Made by a program: the position numbers and the translations under genes. Below the pieces are notes generated by a model. It saw only the letters and a list, made by a program, of their open reading frames with translations. It was not told the DNA's origin and made no database searches. From NCBI GenBank assembly GCA_021848765.1, contig JAJZTU010000133.1, forward strand, positions 1 to 8,904: DNA of 8,904 bases. The letters are read 5' to 3'. Below, piece after piece: positions 1 through 7,488 of the stretch; the first letter of the stretch is position 1, and each line of letters starts with the position of its first letter. The stretch is from Bacillota bacterium (lineage in GTDB: Bacteria; Bacillota; GCA-003054495; Carboxydocellales; JAJZTU01).

Positions 1-1
1 T

Positions 2-2488
2 TTACTTCACCACAATGTTCACCAGTTTCTTCGGCACACTGATCACCTTAACCACACTCTTTCCTTCCAACAGGGCCCGGACCTTCTCCTGCCCCAGGGC
101 GAACTCCTCCATGGCCTTGGGTTCCATATTCGCTGCAATTACCAGCTTCTCCCGCACTTTGCCGTTTAACTGGACAACAATCTCTACTTCATCCTGGATA
201 ACGGCGGCAGGATCGTGTACCGGCCATTTCTGCAGGTGAATACTGCCCTGATGCCCGGTGGCCTCCCAGAGTTCCTCCGCCATATGGGGAGCAAAGGGCG
301 CCAGCAATACCATAAGGTACTCCAGGGACTCCTTTACCACCGCCAGGTTTTGCTCAGCTGGATCAACTTTGTCCTTATAGGCATAAAGACCGTTGACCAG
401 TTCCATGATGGTACTGATGGCAGTGTTAAAATTAAACCTGGTAGCTACATCGTCAGAAACCTTTTTGATAGCATAGTGGGTCAGGCGGCGAACTTCCTTC
501 TCAGCCGCCCCCAGCTCCACAGAGCCGTTATACGGCTGTACCCCGGCTACCTTGTCAGCATAATGCCCTACCAGCCGCCAGACCCTGTTCAAGAAGCGGT
601 AGGCTCCCTCAACCCCCTGGTCACTCCACTCCAGGTCACGCTCAGGAGGTGCGGCAAAGAGGATAAACAACCGGGCGGTATCGGCGCCGTATTTGGCTAC
701 TATCTCTTCCGGACTCACCACATTGCCCTTGGATTTGGACATCTTGGACCCGTCCTTGAGTACCATGCCCTGGGTGAGCAGGTTGGTGAAAGGCTCATCC
801 ACGCTCACCAGGCCGAGGTCATAGAGTACCTTGGTGAAGAAGCGGGAATACAACAAATGCAAAATAGCATGCTCTACCCCACCGATGTATTGGTCCACAG
901 CCATCCAGTAATCAGCGCTGGCCTTACTCCACGGGCCGGTAGTCTCCTGGGGAGAAGTGAACCGGATATAGTACCAGGAGGAACAGATAAAGGTGTCCAT
1001 GGTATCAGTCTCCCGGCGGGCCGGACCACCACAGGCAGGACAGGTGGTATTCACAAATTCCGGGCACTCAGCCAGGGGAGACTGCCCAAAGGGTTTAAAC
1101 TCCACATTAGAGGGCAGAATTACCGGCAGTTGTTCGTCCGGAACGGCAACCTCACCGCACTTGTCGCAATAGACTATAGGAATGGGAGCGCCCCAGTAAC
1201 GCTGGCGGGAAATCAGCCAATCCCTCAGGCGGAAATTAACCCTCTTCAGGCCGATATTATTGGCCTCCATGTAGTCCCCGATTTTCCGGATAGCCTCCTC
1301 ATTGTTCAGGCCATCGAACTGGCCGGAGTTCACCAGGTTACCTTCATCCTCATAGGCCCCAGTCATGGTCTCAGCGTCCAGGGCCTGCCCTTCAGGTTGA
1401 ATAACCACCTTGATGGGCAGGTTATACTTTTTAGCAAACTCAAAGTCCCGCTGGTCATGGGCAGGCACACCCATTACCGCCCCGGTACCATACTCCATCA
1501 AAACATAGTTGGCAATCAAGATAGGCACTTCAGTCCCGTTCACCGGGTTGATGGCATAGGCCCCGATAAACAAGCCTTCTTTCTCAGTTTCAGTAGAGGT
1601 TCTGGCAATTTCGTTCAAATGCAGCATCTTCTTGATAAAGTCTTTGGCAGCAGCCTCATATTCCGTCCCTTCCACCAGCTTCAATACCAGGGGATGCTCC
1701 GGCGCCAGCACCATGTAGCTCACCCCGAAGATGGTGTCCGGGCGGGTGGTATAAACAGTGAGCTTTTCCTCAAACCCTTTCAGGCCAAAGTCAATCTCCA
1801 CCCCTTCACTGCGCCCGATCCAGTTCTCCTGCATAATTTTTACCTTATCCGGCCAGCCGTCCAGCTTTTTAATATTATCTAAAAGATGCTGGGCATACTT
1901 AGTGATACTGAGGAACCACTGCTCCAGATCCTTCTTGACTACGGCGGTGTCACAGCGTTCACAAGCCCCGTCAATTACCTGCTCATTGGCCAGTACAGTC
2001 ACACAGGAAGGGCACCAGTTCACAGCCGCCCGCTTTTTATAGGCCAGGCCTTGTTTGTAGAACCGGAGGAACAGCCACTGGGTCCATCTGTAATAATCAG
2101 GATGGCAGGAAGCCACCTCCCGGTCCCAATCATAACTGATACCTAACTGTTTAAGCTGAGCCCGCATATTGTCAATGTTTTCCCAAGTCCACTTCTCCGG
2201 GGGTACCCCGTGTTTGATGGCGGCGTTTTCAGCCGGAAGGCCAAAAGAGTCCCAGCCCATGGGGTGAAGGACATTATAGCCCTGCATGGTCTTAAACCTG
2301 GCTACCACATCCCCGATGGAGTAGTTCCGCACATGGCCCATATGCAGGTTGCCCGAAGGGTAGGGGAACATTTCCAGGCAGTAGTACTTGGGCTTTTCTA
2401 CATTGTCATACACCTTGTAGAGATTTTGCCCGGCCCAGGCTTGCTGCCATTTGGGTTCAATTTCGCTGAATACGTATTTCTCCTTCAT
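2..2488 (-). CDS. leuS: Leucyl-tRNA synthetase (complete)
   Basis: Cytoplasmic class I aminoacyl-tRNA synthetase that charges tRNA-Leu with leucine. The 828 residues are the usual bacterial length and the frame closes with TAA at 4-2. The HIGH-type signature is HMGH at residues 49-52 and the KMSKS loop is at 582-586. The CP1 editing domain, which removes mischarged amino acids, carries TTRPDT at 247-252 and the AHD segment with Asp345; these match the positions known for E. coli editing residues Thr252 and Asp345, so editing should be active. Paired Cys near 159/162 and 176/179, and 441/444 and 483/486, fit the zinc-type insertions of the family. The ATG start follows an AGGAGG ribosome site with about 7 nt spacing. 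It lies 95 nt behind the acyl-CoA synthetase gene with no terminator or convincing promoter between them, so it is probably the second gene of the T-box operon. Confidence 0.98.
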   Translation of the reverse strand: MKEKYVFSEIEPKWQQAWAGQNLYKVYDNVEKPKYYCLEMFPYPSGNLHMGHVRNYSIGDVVARFKTMQGYNVLHPMGWDSFGLPAENAAIKHGVPPEKWTWENIDNMRAQLKQLGISYDWDREVASCHPDYYRWTQWLFLRFYKQGLAYKKRAAVNWCPSCVTVLANEQVIDGACERCDTAVVKKDLEQWFLSITKYAQHLLDNIKKLDGWPDKVKIMQENWIGRSEGVEIDFGLKGFEEKLTVYTTRPDTIFGVSYMVLAPEHPLVLKLVEGTEYEAAAKDFIKKMLHLNEIARTSTETEKEGLFIGAYAINPVNGTEVPILIANYVLMEYGTGAVMGVPAHDQRDFEFAKKYNLPIKVVIQPEGQALDAETMTGAYEDEGNLVNSGQFDGLNNEEAIRKIGDYMEANNIGLKRVNFRLRDWLISRQRYWGAPIPIVYCDKCGEVAVPDEQLPVILPSNVEFKPFGQSPLAECPEFVNTTCPACGGPARRETDTMDTFICSSWYYIRFTSPQETTGPWSKASADYWMAVDQYIGGVEHAILHLLYSRFFTKVLYDLGLVSVDEPFTNLLTQGMVLKDGSKMSKSKGNVVSPEEIVAKYGADTARLFILFAAPPERDLEWSDQGVEGAYRFLNRVWRLVGHYADKVAGVQPYNGSVELGAAEKEVRRLTHYAIKKVSDDVATRFNFNTAISTIMELVNGLYAYKDKVDPAEQNLAVVKESLEYLMVLLAPFAPHMAEELWEATGHQGSIHLQKWPVHDPAAVIQDEVEIVVQLNGKVREKLVIAANMEPKAMEEFALGQEKVRALLEGKSVVKVISVPKKLVNIVVK

Positions 2489-2583
2489 CCGTTTGCCTCC
2501 TGTTAGTTATCGGTCTGATGCCTTGTTATTCCTCATGTCTTAGCGCTTACTAATTCTTTATTGCCTTTTACTTGCACTAAGTC

Positions 2584-4221
2584 TTATTGCTTATCAAGGC
2601 CCAATTCTTTTATCGCCAGTTTAGTCAGTTTATATTTCTGTATTTTTCCACTGGCAGTCATTGGATATTCAGTTACAAATTTGATATAGCGGGGAATTTT
2701 ATAACGGGCAATCTTACCTTGGCAGAACTCCCGGATTTCTTCTTCTGTCGCTGAGGTACCCTCCCGCAGGCGGATAAAGGCCATGACCTCTTCCCCGTAC
2801 CTGGGGCTGGGGACCCCCACTACCTGGACATCCATAACTTTAGGGTGGGTAAAAATAAACTCCTCAATTTCCCGGGGATAGACATTTTCTCCACCACGGA
2901 TAATCATGTCCTTAATCCGCCCGGTTATCCTGACATATCCCTGGTTGTCAATTATCGCCAGGTCCCCGGTATGCAGCCAGCCATCCCGGTCAATAGCAGC
3001 GCCGGTGGCCTCAGGCATCTTGTAATATCCTTTCATCACAAAATGGCTGCGGGTACAAAGTTCCCCCTGAACACCCGGCGGCACCGGTTCATCGCTCTCC
3101 GGGTCCACAATCTTCACTTCCACTCCCGGGAGAGGCCGGCCTACGGTTGACATCCGCATTTCCAGCGGGTCCTCCACCCTGGTCTGGCAAATTACCGGCG
3201 AAGCCTCAGTCTGGCCGTAGGCTATAGTAATCTCCTCAATACCCAGGCGCAGCACTATTTCCTTCATCAGTTCCACCGGACAGGCAGATCCTGCAATTAT
3301 GCCCGTACGCAGGGTACTTAGGTCATATTTGCCCAGGTCCGGGTGTTCCAGTTCGGCAATGAACATTGTGGGCACACCATGCAGGGCGGTACACCTTTCC
3401 TTATCCAATGTGGCCAAGACCGTTTCCGGATCAAAGTTCTCCAGGGGAACCATAGCGGCCCCTACGTTAACACAGGCCAAAATACCCAAAATGCAGCCCA
3501 GGGAATGGAAGAAGGGGACAGGCAGGCATAGGCGGTCAATAGAACCCAGCTTCATACCGGCAGCTACTTCCCAGGCATTGGTAACAATATGATGGTGAGA
3601 AAGCATAACCCCCTTGGCATAACCGGTAGTACCCGAGGTGTACATCATAGCCGCAACTTCATCAGGGTCCAGAACAGCCTCGCGGTTTAGCAGTTCGCTG
3701 TCCTCCACCCTTTCACCCAGGCCCATAATTTGGTCCCAGTTATACATGCCCGGGAAGAACTGTTCCCCCAGGTAAATAACATTTTTCAGATAGGGTAGTT
3801 TTTTGGATTTTAGCTGTCCGGGAATGGCCCGCTTTAACTCAGGACAGAGTTGGTAGATTATTTCGATATAATCTATACCCCTAAACCCATCGGAGAGTAA
3901 AATGGTGGAAGCATCCGACTGTTTTAACAGGTATTCCAAGTCCATGGCCCGGTAATTGGTATTCACCGTAACCAGTATTGCCCCTATCTTAGCAGCGGCA
4001 AACTGGGCTATCACCCACTCCGGTATGTTGGGAGCCCAAATTGCCAGCTTGTCTCCCTTTTTCACTCCCAGTTTGATTAGTCCTTTAGCCAACTGTCGGC
4101 ACAGCAGGTTTAACTCCCGGTAAGTATACCTGAGCCCACGTTCACTGTAGACCAGGGCGTCCTTGTGCGGATAACACTCACTGGTCCGGTCTAACAGGGC
4201 GCCCACGGTTTGTTTCACCAT
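2584..4221 (-). CDS. Acyl-CoA synthetase (AMP-forming, ANL superfamily)
   Basis: Predicted to activate a carboxylic acid to its acyl-CoA via an acyl-adenylate, using ATP and CoA. With the chosen ATG it has 545 residues, typical for medium- or short-chain acyl-CoA synthetases (FadD/AcsF/YngI-like). Core motifs are complete: phosphate-binding YTSGTTGYAKG at 194-204, YGQTEAS at 335-341, GWLHTGD at 414-420, the hinge GRIKD from 434, and the C-terminal catalytic lysine in TASGK (Lys526). No membrane segment is seen. The frame is open to a GTG at 4248, but a GGGGGGAGGG ribosome site at 4240-4231 ends 9 nt before ATG 4221, so 4221 is the better start. It is the first gene after the leucine T-box, starting about 64 nt beyond the terminator, and precedes leuS. 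Chain-length preference cannot be read from the sequence; a branched short-chain acid such as isovalerate is only an idea prompted by the leucine control. Confidence 0.92.
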   Translation of the reverse strand: MVKQTVGALLDRTSECYPHKDALVYSERGLRYTYRELNLLCRQLAKGLIKLGVKKGDKLAIWAPNIPEWVIAQFAAAKIGAILVTVNTNYRAMDLEYLLKQSDASTILLSDGFRGIDYIEIIYQLCPELKRAIPGQLKSKKLPYLKNVIYLGEQFFPGMYNWDQIMGLGERVEDSELLNREAVLDPDEVAAMMYTSGTTGYAKGVMLSHHHIVTNAWEVAAGMKLGSIDRLCLPVPFFHSLGCILGILACVNVGAAMVPLENFDPETVLATLDKERCTALHGVPTMFIAELEHPDLGKYDLSTLRTGIIAGSACPVELMKEIVLRLGIEEITIAYGQTEASPVICQTRVEDPLEMRMSTVGRPLPGVEVKIVDPESDEPVPPGVQGELCTRSHFVMKGYYKMPEATGAAIDRDGWLHTGDLAIIDNQGYVRITGRIKDMIIRGGENVYPREIEEFIFTHPKVMDVQVVGVPSPRYGEEVMAFIRLREGTSATEEEIREFCQGKIARYKIPRYIKFVTEYPMTASGKIQKYKLTKLAIKELGLDKQ

Positions 4222-4280
4222 GACCGAATACCCTCCCCCCTGACTCACTTACACAATATCTAAATGCCGGTTCCTGGCAA

Positions 4281-4585
4281 ATATAAAAAGCCCTCATCCC
4301 TCAGGGACGAAAGGCTTGCTTCCGCGGTACCACCCACATTGGCAGAACCCCTTAGCAAGCACACCAGGCTCCGTCTGATTGACAGCCATGACACTTACAG
4401 GGGCTTTCTGCCCACTTAAGAGATAACGGACTCTTTCCGGGTCAGGCTACTGTTCACCTGACCGGCTCTGAGGCGAGTTCGGCTCTGTTCCCTGCCGTCT
4501 TCCACCAACCGGCGGCTCTCTGTTAAGGAATTCCCGCTTACTACTCCTCTTCTTAGCCTTTATCCATTTACGTAAGCTATTCTCA
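4281..4585 (-). promoter_or_regulatory. T-box leader, leucine-specific (CUC specifier)
   Basis: A 5' leader RNA that senses uncharged tRNA and allows read-through into the downstream operon. Visible hallmarks, in order of transcription: the AGTAGTA region of Stem I (about 4544-4538), an AGAGAGCC box followed by GGTTGGTGGAA (4522-4499), the specifier context GAA-CTC-G with the CTC (Leu) codon at 4477-4475, the T-box AATGTGGGTGGTACCGCGG at 4340-4322, and an intrinsic terminator. The TGGT bulge would pair with the NCCA end of a tRNA with discriminator A, which fits tRNA-Leu. With leuS as the second downstream gene, the Leu assignment has three independent supports. The first gene under control is the acyl-CoA synthetase. 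Start and end of the RNA are estimates from the promoter and the U-tract. Confidence 0.93.
4285..4316 (-). terminator. T-box attenuator terminator
   Basis: The hairpin arms AGCC..TCGTCCC and GGGATGAGGGCT close over a TGA loop, with two G-U pairs and one bulge, and run into TTTTT at 4289-4285. The 5' arm contains the CGTCCC that in T-box RNAs pairs instead with the GGG of the T-box sequence to form the antiterminator. It should therefore stop transcription when tRNA-Leu is charged. Confidence 0.9.
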
Positions 4586-4591
4586 TACAGT

Positions 4592-4620
4592 ATTGTACTA
4601 GAGCAAAAAAATCCTGTCAA
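4592..4620 (-). promoter_or_regulatory. Sigma-A promoter of the T-box operon
   Basis: TTGACA (4620-4615) and TACAAT (4597-4592) are separated by exactly 17 bp. The -35 box is perfect and the -10 box matches 5 of 6 positions. The predicted start near 4585 begins the T-box leader. The promoter lies only 33 nt past the stop codon of the S1 protein gene upstream. Confidence 0.88.
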
Positions 4621-4652
4621 GGCGGCATTTCTGAAGGTGTCATCGACACTTC

Positions 4653-5333
4653 CTAGGGCTGGCTTTCCGGAGGCTCTCCTGCCGCTGACCTGCGAAGGTG
4701 AGTCCAGCCCTGGTGCTGCTCTGCCAAACCATCCTTCATCAGCTTTCCCAGAGCCCTTTTGAAGGCCTTTTTACTAATCCCGAATTTATCCATAATCACT
4801 TCCGGTGGGGTTTCATCAGAATAAGGCATCGACCCTTTGCGCCTGCGCATGAATTCCAGGAGCTTCTCAGCATCACTGAGGCGTCCCACTTCTTTCAATG
4901 GGCGCATGGACAAGTTTAGCCGCCCATCCTCTCTGACAAAGGTTACCCGGCCTTCCACCCTCTGCCCTACTTCCACTCTTCCGACCATATCCACCACGGC
5001 AATGTGCCCCAGATAACCTTCTGCTGTCCGCAAAAAGGCTCCGGCTTCGGTGAGATTATAGATCATACCGGTGACCAGGTCACCCTTTTTAACTTCTATG
5101 GCCGGTTGGCTAAAGCGCAGGGCTATCTTGTCCAACTTCATGGTAGCAGTGAGCCGTCCCTTGTTTAAATACAGCCCAACCCAGACAAATTCATACTTAG
5201 CCGGGTTTCCCCTGATTTCTCCGCCGGGCATGAAGATTTCCGGCTCCTCCTCCGCATCCAGGTATATGCCCTGCTCGGTAATCCTGGCTACCTGGAGTTT
5301 GACGAATTCCCCTGCCTTAAATACTTGGCCCAT
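4653..5333 (-). CDS. cvfB: S1 RNA-binding protein with C-terminal winged helix (CvfB/YitL family, short form)
   Basis: Probable RNA-binding regulator. With the ATG at 5333 it has 226 residues. Residues about 8-66 form a first S1-like fold ending in the family-typical GRLTATM; residues about 82-144 form a second S1 unit (GDLVTGMIYNLTEAGAFL ... REDGRLNLSMRP); residues about 150-212 form a winged helix (GISKKAFKRALGKLMKDG). CvfB/YitL proteins are usually 280-300 residues with three S1 units, so this copy appears to lack one. A GTG at 5339 is also in frame, but it lies 1 nt from the GGAGG at 5345-5341, whereas ATG 5333 has 7 nt spacing, so ATG is preferred. It starts 18 nt after the rsfS stop and is probably co-transcribed with rsfS. 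In other Firmicutes the family affects virulence gene expression and RNA stability; the exact role here is unknown. Confidence 0.8.
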   Translation of the reverse strand: MGQVFKAGEFVKLQVARITEQGIYLDAEEEPEIFMPGGEIRGNPAKYEFVWVGLYLNKGRLTATMKLDKIALRFSQPAIEVKKGDLVTGMIYNLTEAGAFLRTAEGYLGHIAVVDMVGRVEVGQRVEGRVTFVREDGRLNLSMRPLKEVGRLSDAEKLLEFMRRRKGSMPYSDETPPEVIMDKFGISKKAFKRALGKLMKDGLAEQHQGWTHLRRSAAGEPPESQP

Positions 5334-5351
5334 GTTCACTCCTCCTGTCGG

Positions 5352-5696
5352 TTAGACCTGCACAATTTTGGCATCTCCCCACAGCCTTTCCAGATTGTAA
5401 TATGTCCTTTCCTCTTCCAAAAAAACGTGGACCACAACCGACCCATAGTCCAGAAGTATCCAGCGGCCTTCCCGCATCCCTTCCCGGCGCAGGGGCAAAA
5501 TTCCTTGTTCCTTTAGCTTTTCTTCAACATTATCGGCAATTGCTTTCACCTGAGTGGTAGAATTCGCGCTGCTGATTACAAAATAATCGGTCATAATCGA
5601 TAGTTCGCTTAACTGAAGGGTTCTTACATCGCGGGCTTTCTTATCTTCCGCAGCATTTACTACCAGGGTTGCTATGTCCAGAGGGCTTAAAGCCAA
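5352..5696 (-). CDS. rsfS: Ribosome silencing factor RsfS (Iojap/YbeB family)
   Basis: A small cytoplasmic protein that binds ribosomal protein uL14 on the large subunit, blocks subunit joining and so damps translation when nutrients are short. The 114 residues match the family length. Conserved features are TDYFVISSANSTTQV at 36-50, the DYGSVVVHVF strand at 83-92, and YYNLERLWGDA at 99-109. The start is TTG at 5696, supported by GGGAGGGG placed 6 nt upstream; no ATG lies nearby in frame, so TTG is likely genuine and may limit expression. It follows yqeK by 92 nt and precedes the S1 protein gene by 18 nt. The nadD-yqeK-rsfS neighbourhood is widely conserved in Firmicutes and supports the call. 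Confidence 0.95.
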   Translation of the reverse strand: MALSPLDIATLVVNAAEDKKARDVRTLQLSELSIMTDYFVISSANSTTQVKAIADNVEEKLKEQGILPLRREGMREGRWILLDYGSVVVHVFLEEERTYYNLERLWGDAKIVQV

Positions 5697-5788
5697 TCTG
5701 TTCCCCTCCCATCCTCTAATCAGTATTGAGTTTATAGTTGCCTGGGATATAATATCATATTCCGCACCTAATCGCGAAGTTCCCGGGT

Positions 5789-6355
5789 TTAGCCTATCCC
5801 CCTGAGGATGTTGTTTCTCGTGCTGACGGTTTGGGGGTGAATTACCGCCCGGCGGTCCAGGAGATGCCTGACAGTCTGGTCCAAAGCAGCCACCATGGCC
5901 CGGTCCAGGTCTTCCAGGGTCAAAACCCGCAGTTCTTCTACTCCGGGGTAGCGCCGGTTTACCTCCACCATATCGGCTAAAAAGATCAGCTTATCGAGGG
6001 TGGTCATATCGTCCGCCCCGAGGGTATGCCGGGAAATAGCCTGCAGGACCTGGGGGTCGTCAATAGCATATTCCTCCCTGGCTATCACCGCACCCACCGG
6101 TCCATGCAGCAGGGAAGGCTGCTCCGTTATCTCTGTATCCACAGGAATGCCTGCTTGCCCAGCCCGTTCCAGCAAATCCTTATCCGGCAATTTTTTTGCA
6201 CAGTCATGAAGCAAGGCAGCCAGGCGTACTTGCCCCCGGTGGACCCCATACCTGTCCGCCATTCTTTCCGCCCAGTCCACCACGCCCATAGTATGGCGAA
6301 AACGCCCAGGGGTGAGGGCAACCTCAATTTTAGACAATAACCTTTGAAATTCCAT
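5789..6355 (-). CDS. yqeK: HD-domain bis(5'-nucleosyl)-tetraphosphatase, symmetrical (YqeK)
   Basis: A metal-dependent HD hydrolase that splits diadenosine tetraphosphate (Ap4A) symmetrically into two ADP, removing an alarmone made as a by-product of aminoacyl-tRNA synthetases. With ATG 6355 it has 188 residues, normal for YqeK. Metal ligands expected for the family are present: His21 in RHTMGV, His50-Asp51 in ALLHDCAKKLP, His84 in LLHGPVG, His110 in SRHT, and Asp128 in IFLADMVE. The frame is open to a TTG at 6370, but that codon overlaps the GGAGG ribosome site (6368-6364), which sits 8 nt before ATG 6355; the ATG is therefore chosen. A terminator lies just upstream, so the gene probably has its own promoter and heads a yqeK-rsfS-S1 transcript. 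Confidence 0.93.
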   Translation of the reverse strand: MEFQRLLSKIEVALTPGRFRHTMGVVDWAERMADRYGVHRGQVRLAALLHDCAKKLPDKDLLERAGQAGIPVDTEITEQPSLLHGPVGAVIAREEYAIDDPQVLQAISRHTLGADDMTTLDKLIFLADMVEVNRRYPGVEELRVLTLEDLDRAMVAALDQTVRHLLDRRAVIHPQTVSTRNNILRGIG

Positions 6356-6375
6356 CTTCTCCGCCTCCAAGGGTA

Positions 6376-6381
6376 ATTATA
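6376..6381 (-). promoter_or_regulatory. Possible -10 box for yqeK
   Basis: A perfect TATAAT lies 20 nt before the yqeK ATG, and a second -10-like TACAAT is at 6389-6384. The matching -35 region would fall in the T-rich tail of the upstream terminator and is poor. The predicted transcript would begin just in front of the ribosome site, giving a very short leader. A promoter is expected here because the preceding gene is terminated. Confidence 0.35.
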
Positions 6382-6392
6382 CCATTGTATCT

Positions 6393-6422
6393 ATAAAAAA
6401 GAAAACCTCCAGCCCCTGGAGG
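6393..6422 (-). terminator. Intrinsic terminator after the RRM gene
   Basis: Perfect 7-bp stem CCTCCAG / CTGGAGG with a GGG loop (6422-6406), followed in the minus direction by TTTTCTTTTTT. It lies 62 nt beyond the stop codon of the RRM gene and separates it from yqeK. Confidence 0.88.
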
Positions 6423-6484
6423 AGATGGAGGGATTAGTCCTACTGTTTAAACTTAAAGGAATCCTGCACTAGCCATAAAGGCAA

Positions 6485-6745
6485 TTATTGAGGTGCACCT
6501 TCCCTAGCCCTGGCCTCATTGACAGTCAATGTCCGGCCCCCAAATTCGGCGCCGTTCATGGCCTCAATTATCCTATCAGCATCTGCATCACCAACCTCAA
6601 CAAATCCAAACCCGCGGGACCGTCCCGTATCCCGGTCAGTGATGATCCTGCTGCTGATTACCTCACCATGTGCGGAAAAGGCTGCAGTCAAATCCTCCGG
6701 TTTCGTCCCCCAAGGCAAGTTGCCCACATATAATGTCCTTACCAT
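6485..6745 (-). CDS. Small single-RRM RNA-binding protein
   Basis: A single RNA recognition motif with almost nothing else: 86 residues. RNP2 is LYVGNL at 5-10 and RNP1 is RGFGFVEV at 44-51, both with the aromatic residues that stack on RNA bases (Tyr6, Phe46, Phe48). The spacing and the GRSRGFGFVEV block resemble the bacterial RRM proteins known from cyanobacteria and scattered Firmicutes. There is no glycine-rich tail, only a short ARAREGAPQ end. A TTG at 6763 is in frame, but GAGGTGA at 6759-6753 is spaced 7 nt before ATG 6745, which is chosen. The gene lies 99 nt after nadD and is closed by a terminator. The 99-nt gap holds complementary repeats that may fold in alternative ways. RNA targets are unknown. 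Confidence 0.9.
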   Translation of the reverse strand: MVRTLYVGNLPWGTKPEDLTAAFSAHGEVISSRIITDRDTGRSRGFGFVEVGDADADRIIEAMNGAEFGGRTLTVNEARAREGAPQ

Positions 6746-6776
6746 CCATGATTCACCTCGCAAACTTTTTGATAGT

Positions 6777-6858
6777 GCTGTATCCTAAATCTATTATGTG
6801 CAGTATTAAAGCGAATATACAAAAAGATACAGCCTGCTTAAGGTTTAAAATACTGTAT
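6777..6858 (-). repeat. Three-arm complementary repeat before the RRM gene
   Basis: In the minus direction: ATACAG (6858-6853, inside the last codons of nadD), GCTGTATC (6833-6826) directly followed by TTTTT (6825-6821), and GATACAGC (6784-6777). The middle arm can pair with the first arm, giving a weak 6-bp terminator-like hairpin with a 20-nt loop and a T-run, or with the last arm, giving a perfect 8-bp stem over a 41-nt loop. The two are mutually exclusive. The stems are short, so this may be chance. Confidence 0.4.
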
Positions 6859-7468
6859 ACAATTTGTTTTTGTAAATATACTGCTCTACTGTCTCCGGTA
6901 AAAGATATTTAATGGTCCGGTTATTAGCTACCCTGTACCTGATATCAGTTGAGGAAATTGCCATCGCCGGTACGGTTAAAGAAAAAATTCGGTCCAGGTA
7001 TTTTTGGGGCAAGTCCTGCAGGCAATCTTGTAACTCTTCCAATTGGTAACCAGGCCGGGTGGCAGCAATAAAATAACAGGATCCCATGAGCTTCTCCACA
7101 TTCTTCCAGGTCAGTATTTCTAAAATTGCATCCGCCCCTGTGATGAAATATAGCTTAACCTCAGGCCCGTACAACTCTAAAAAAGATTTTACAGTATCCA
7201 CAGTAAAAGAAGGTCCCGGCCTGTCCATTTCTTCCCTGCTGATTTCAAAACAGGGATTGGTAGTAATGGCCAGCAGGGTCATCAGGAAGCGGTGCCGGGG
7301 GTCTGTTATCCGCATACTTTCTTTGTGTGGGGGGTGACCGGAAGGCACAAAAATCACCCTGTCCAAGTTAAACTCACACCGGGCGGCCTCTGCGGTAACT
7401 AAGTGTCCATAGTGAATGGGGTCAAAAGTTCCGCCCATGAGGCCGATGGTGCGGATTTGATTATTCAT
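6845..7468 (-). CDS. nadD: Nicotinate-nucleotide adenylyltransferase
   Basis: Transfers AMP from ATP to nicotinate mononucleotide, making deamido-NAD, the shared step of de novo and salvage NAD synthesis. From ATG 7468 it has 207 residues, normal for NadD. The nucleotidyltransferase signature GGTFDPIHYGHL is at 12-23, with the T/HxGH-type His19 and His22. A second signature, SSTDIR, is at about 172-177, and FVPSGHPPHK fits the substrate loop. The upstream in-frame GTG at 7477 lies inside the GAGGTGA ribosome site (7480-7474), so ATG 7468 with 5 nt spacing is the better start. A terminator precedes it and a promoter-like sequence overlaps the end of that terminator. The RRM gene follows and may share the transcript. 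Confidence 0.96.
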   Translation of the reverse strand: MNNQIRTIGLMGGTFDPIHYGHLVTAEAARCEFNLDRVIFVPSGHPPHKESMRITDPRHRFLMTLLAITTNPCFEISREEMDRPGPSFTVDTVKSFLELYGPEVKLYFITGADAILEILTWKNVEKLMGSCYFIAATRPGYQLEELQDCLQDLPQKYLDRIFSLTVPAMAISSTDIRYRVANNRTIKYLLPETVEQYIYKNKLYTVF

Positions 7469-7488
7469 TGGTATCACCTCACCTTATT

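Noticed and set aside
215..1882. Plus-strand open frame of 555 codons
   Set aside because: It lies antisense to leuS, which has all its synthetase motifs. The translation has no recognisable domain, so it is a shadow frame in GC-balanced coding DNA.
2489..2583. Separate promoter for leuS
   Set aside because: The 95-nt gap is AT-rich, but I find no pair of -35 and -10 boxes with sound spacing. A weak internal promoter cannot be excluded.
4604..4649. Possible terminator after the S1 protein gene (GTGTC-GAT-GACAC hairpin and a later T7 run)
   Set aside because: The hairpin is directly after the stop codon but the T-run is about 27 nt away and lies in the spacer of the T-box promoter. Not a normal intrinsic terminator; some read-through into the T-box leader is possible.
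6127..6327. Second minus-strand frame of 66 codons inside yqeK
   Set aside because: It overlaps the HD-domain coding region in another frame and has no domain.
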